From Flavobacterium sp. LC2016-01 (GTDB lineage: Bacteria; Bacteroidota; Bacteroidia; Flavobacteriales; Flavobacteriaceae), in assembly GCF_009711135.1 (NCBI RefSeq), contig NZ_WMIC01000001.1:186001-250000 (forward strand): a stretch of DNA of 64,000 bases, given 5' to 3'. Made by a program: the position numbers and the translations under genes. The notes under the pieces are model-generated. The model was not told the DNA's origin. It did not search any database and was given only the letters and a program-made list of their open reading frames with translations. Each line of letters starts with the position of its first letter. The stretch's first letter is position 1. Below, in pieces: positions 63,418-64,000 of the stretch.

Positions 63418-64000
63418 TTAATCCGGAAGAAAAACGGTAAATAGAGAGCCTTTTCCTGGAAGACTGTCGGCTAAAATATAACCTTTATGATTTTCGACAA
63501 TTTTTTTGCAGATGGCTAAACCAATTCCAGTTCCCGGATAATCAGTTTTAGAATGCAGACGCTGAAAAAGAACAAAAATGGTTTCTTTAAACTGCGGGTC
63601 AAATCCCATTCCGTTGTCTGAAAAAGTAATTTTATGGTATTTTTTTATAGTTTGTTCCAATAAATCAGGATAACTGGTCGAAAGTACTTTTTCGCTTTCA
63701 ATAACAATTTCCGGAATTCGGTCGGGCTGGCTGTATTTTAAAGAATTTCCGATCAAGTTGATGAAAAGCTGTTCAATTTGGTACGGAATCACTTCTAATT
63801 TTGGAAGTTTGGAAGTCGTAACAACGGCTTTTTTCTCCTGAATAATTTCGGCTAAATCAGATTGGGCATTCTCCAGAAGTTCGTTCAAATTTGATTTTAG
63901 AAACTCTTTTTTAGTCGTATTGGTTCTTGAAAATAAAAGAAGATCATCAATTAAAACACGCATTCTTTTTGCTGAACTTTCAATTTTAGAAAGATATTCG
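63418..64000 (-). CDS. Sensor histidine kinase, C-terminal part
   Basis: The frame is open to the right edge, so the N-terminal sensor and most of the DHp domain are outside the window. Visible are the end of the DHp helix pair (EYLSKIESSAKRMRVLIDDL, then LLFSR) and the full HATPase domain: the N-box in QLFINLIGNSLKYSQPDR, the G1-box in SDNGMGFDP, an F-box region (FVLFQRLHSK), and the G2-box in GTGIGLAICKKIVENHKG. The phospho-accepting His lies upstream, out of view. A PAS-type kinase is common with this RLH-type F-box, but the signal is unknown. Confidence 0.93.
   Translation of the reverse strand, partial: EYLSKIESSAKRMRVLIDDLLLFSRTNTTKKEFLKSNLNELLENAQSDLAEIIQEKKAVVTTSKLPKLEVIPYQIEQLFINLIGNSLKYSQPDRIPEIVIESEKVLSTSYPDLLEQTIKKYHKITFSDNGMGFDPQFKETIFVLFQRLHSKTDYPGTGIGLAICKKIVENHKGYILADSLPGKGSLFTVFLPD

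Overview
The window looks like a chromosomal segment of a Flavobacterium-type bacterium (Bacteroidota, Flavobacteriia). The support is low G+C, Bacteroidota promoter elements (TAnnTTTG at -7), a fused SecDF, a gliding/type IX secretion (T9SS) type B sorting domain with SprF/PorP-like and OmpA-like partners, and gene neighbourhoods such as M16 peptidase-gyrB-mdh-secDF. I saw no rRNA, tRNA, CRISPR array, integrase or transposase gene. Two genes are cut by the window edges: an M16 peptidase at the left and a sensor histidine kinase at the right.

Layout. 0-12.3 kb is core housekeeping: end of an M16 peptidase, gyrB, mdh, secDF on the plus strand, then lgt, yidD, cysS, folE and a class I/II aminotransferase on the minus strand. 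12.4-20.7 kb is cell envelope: a retropepsin-like/PDZ protein, a T9SS-type-B adhesin-like protein with its SprF-like and OmpA/TPR partners, a lipoprotein and a DUF1573 protein. 21-29.9 kb holds valS, an APC amino-acid permease, a TonB-dependent siderophore-type receptor with a DUF4198 partner (sharing a 13-bp palindrome in their promoter regions) and an MFS transporter. 30-39.2 kb holds small envelope proteins, topB, an OafA-type acyltransferase and an S9 peptidase. 39.4-56.4 kb is an accessory region, nearly all on the minus strand, with many small secreted, lipidated or membrane orphans; its right end carries a likely defence cluster: a solitary PD-(D/E)XK nuclease-like gene, an unknown gene, and an overlapping gene pair that I read as the Kiwa antiphage system (kwaB/kwaA). 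57-64 kb returns to core and stress genes: prfA, a DUF5723 outer-membrane protein, a YtxH/holin-like/lmo0937-like/porin/DUF4142-like cluster, and the histidine kinase.

The most interesting regulatory signal is a 16-bp dyad, TTACGG-N4-CCGTAA, occurring five times between 42.8 and 56.9 kb. In each case it is followed after exactly 21 nt by a TAnnTTTG-like -7 element pointing at an accessory gene. Two of the five stand in tandem upstream of kwaA. This suggests a small regulon controlled by an activator that replaces the -33 box.

Other structure outside genes includes three copies of an approximately 75-nt element whose central hairpin covaries (candidate structured RNA or repeat), a 191-bp MITE-like element with perfect 22-bp terminal inverted repeats, REP-like palindromes, a roughly 10-bp tandem repeat family built on CTAAGA/CTCAGA, and many intrinsic terminators.
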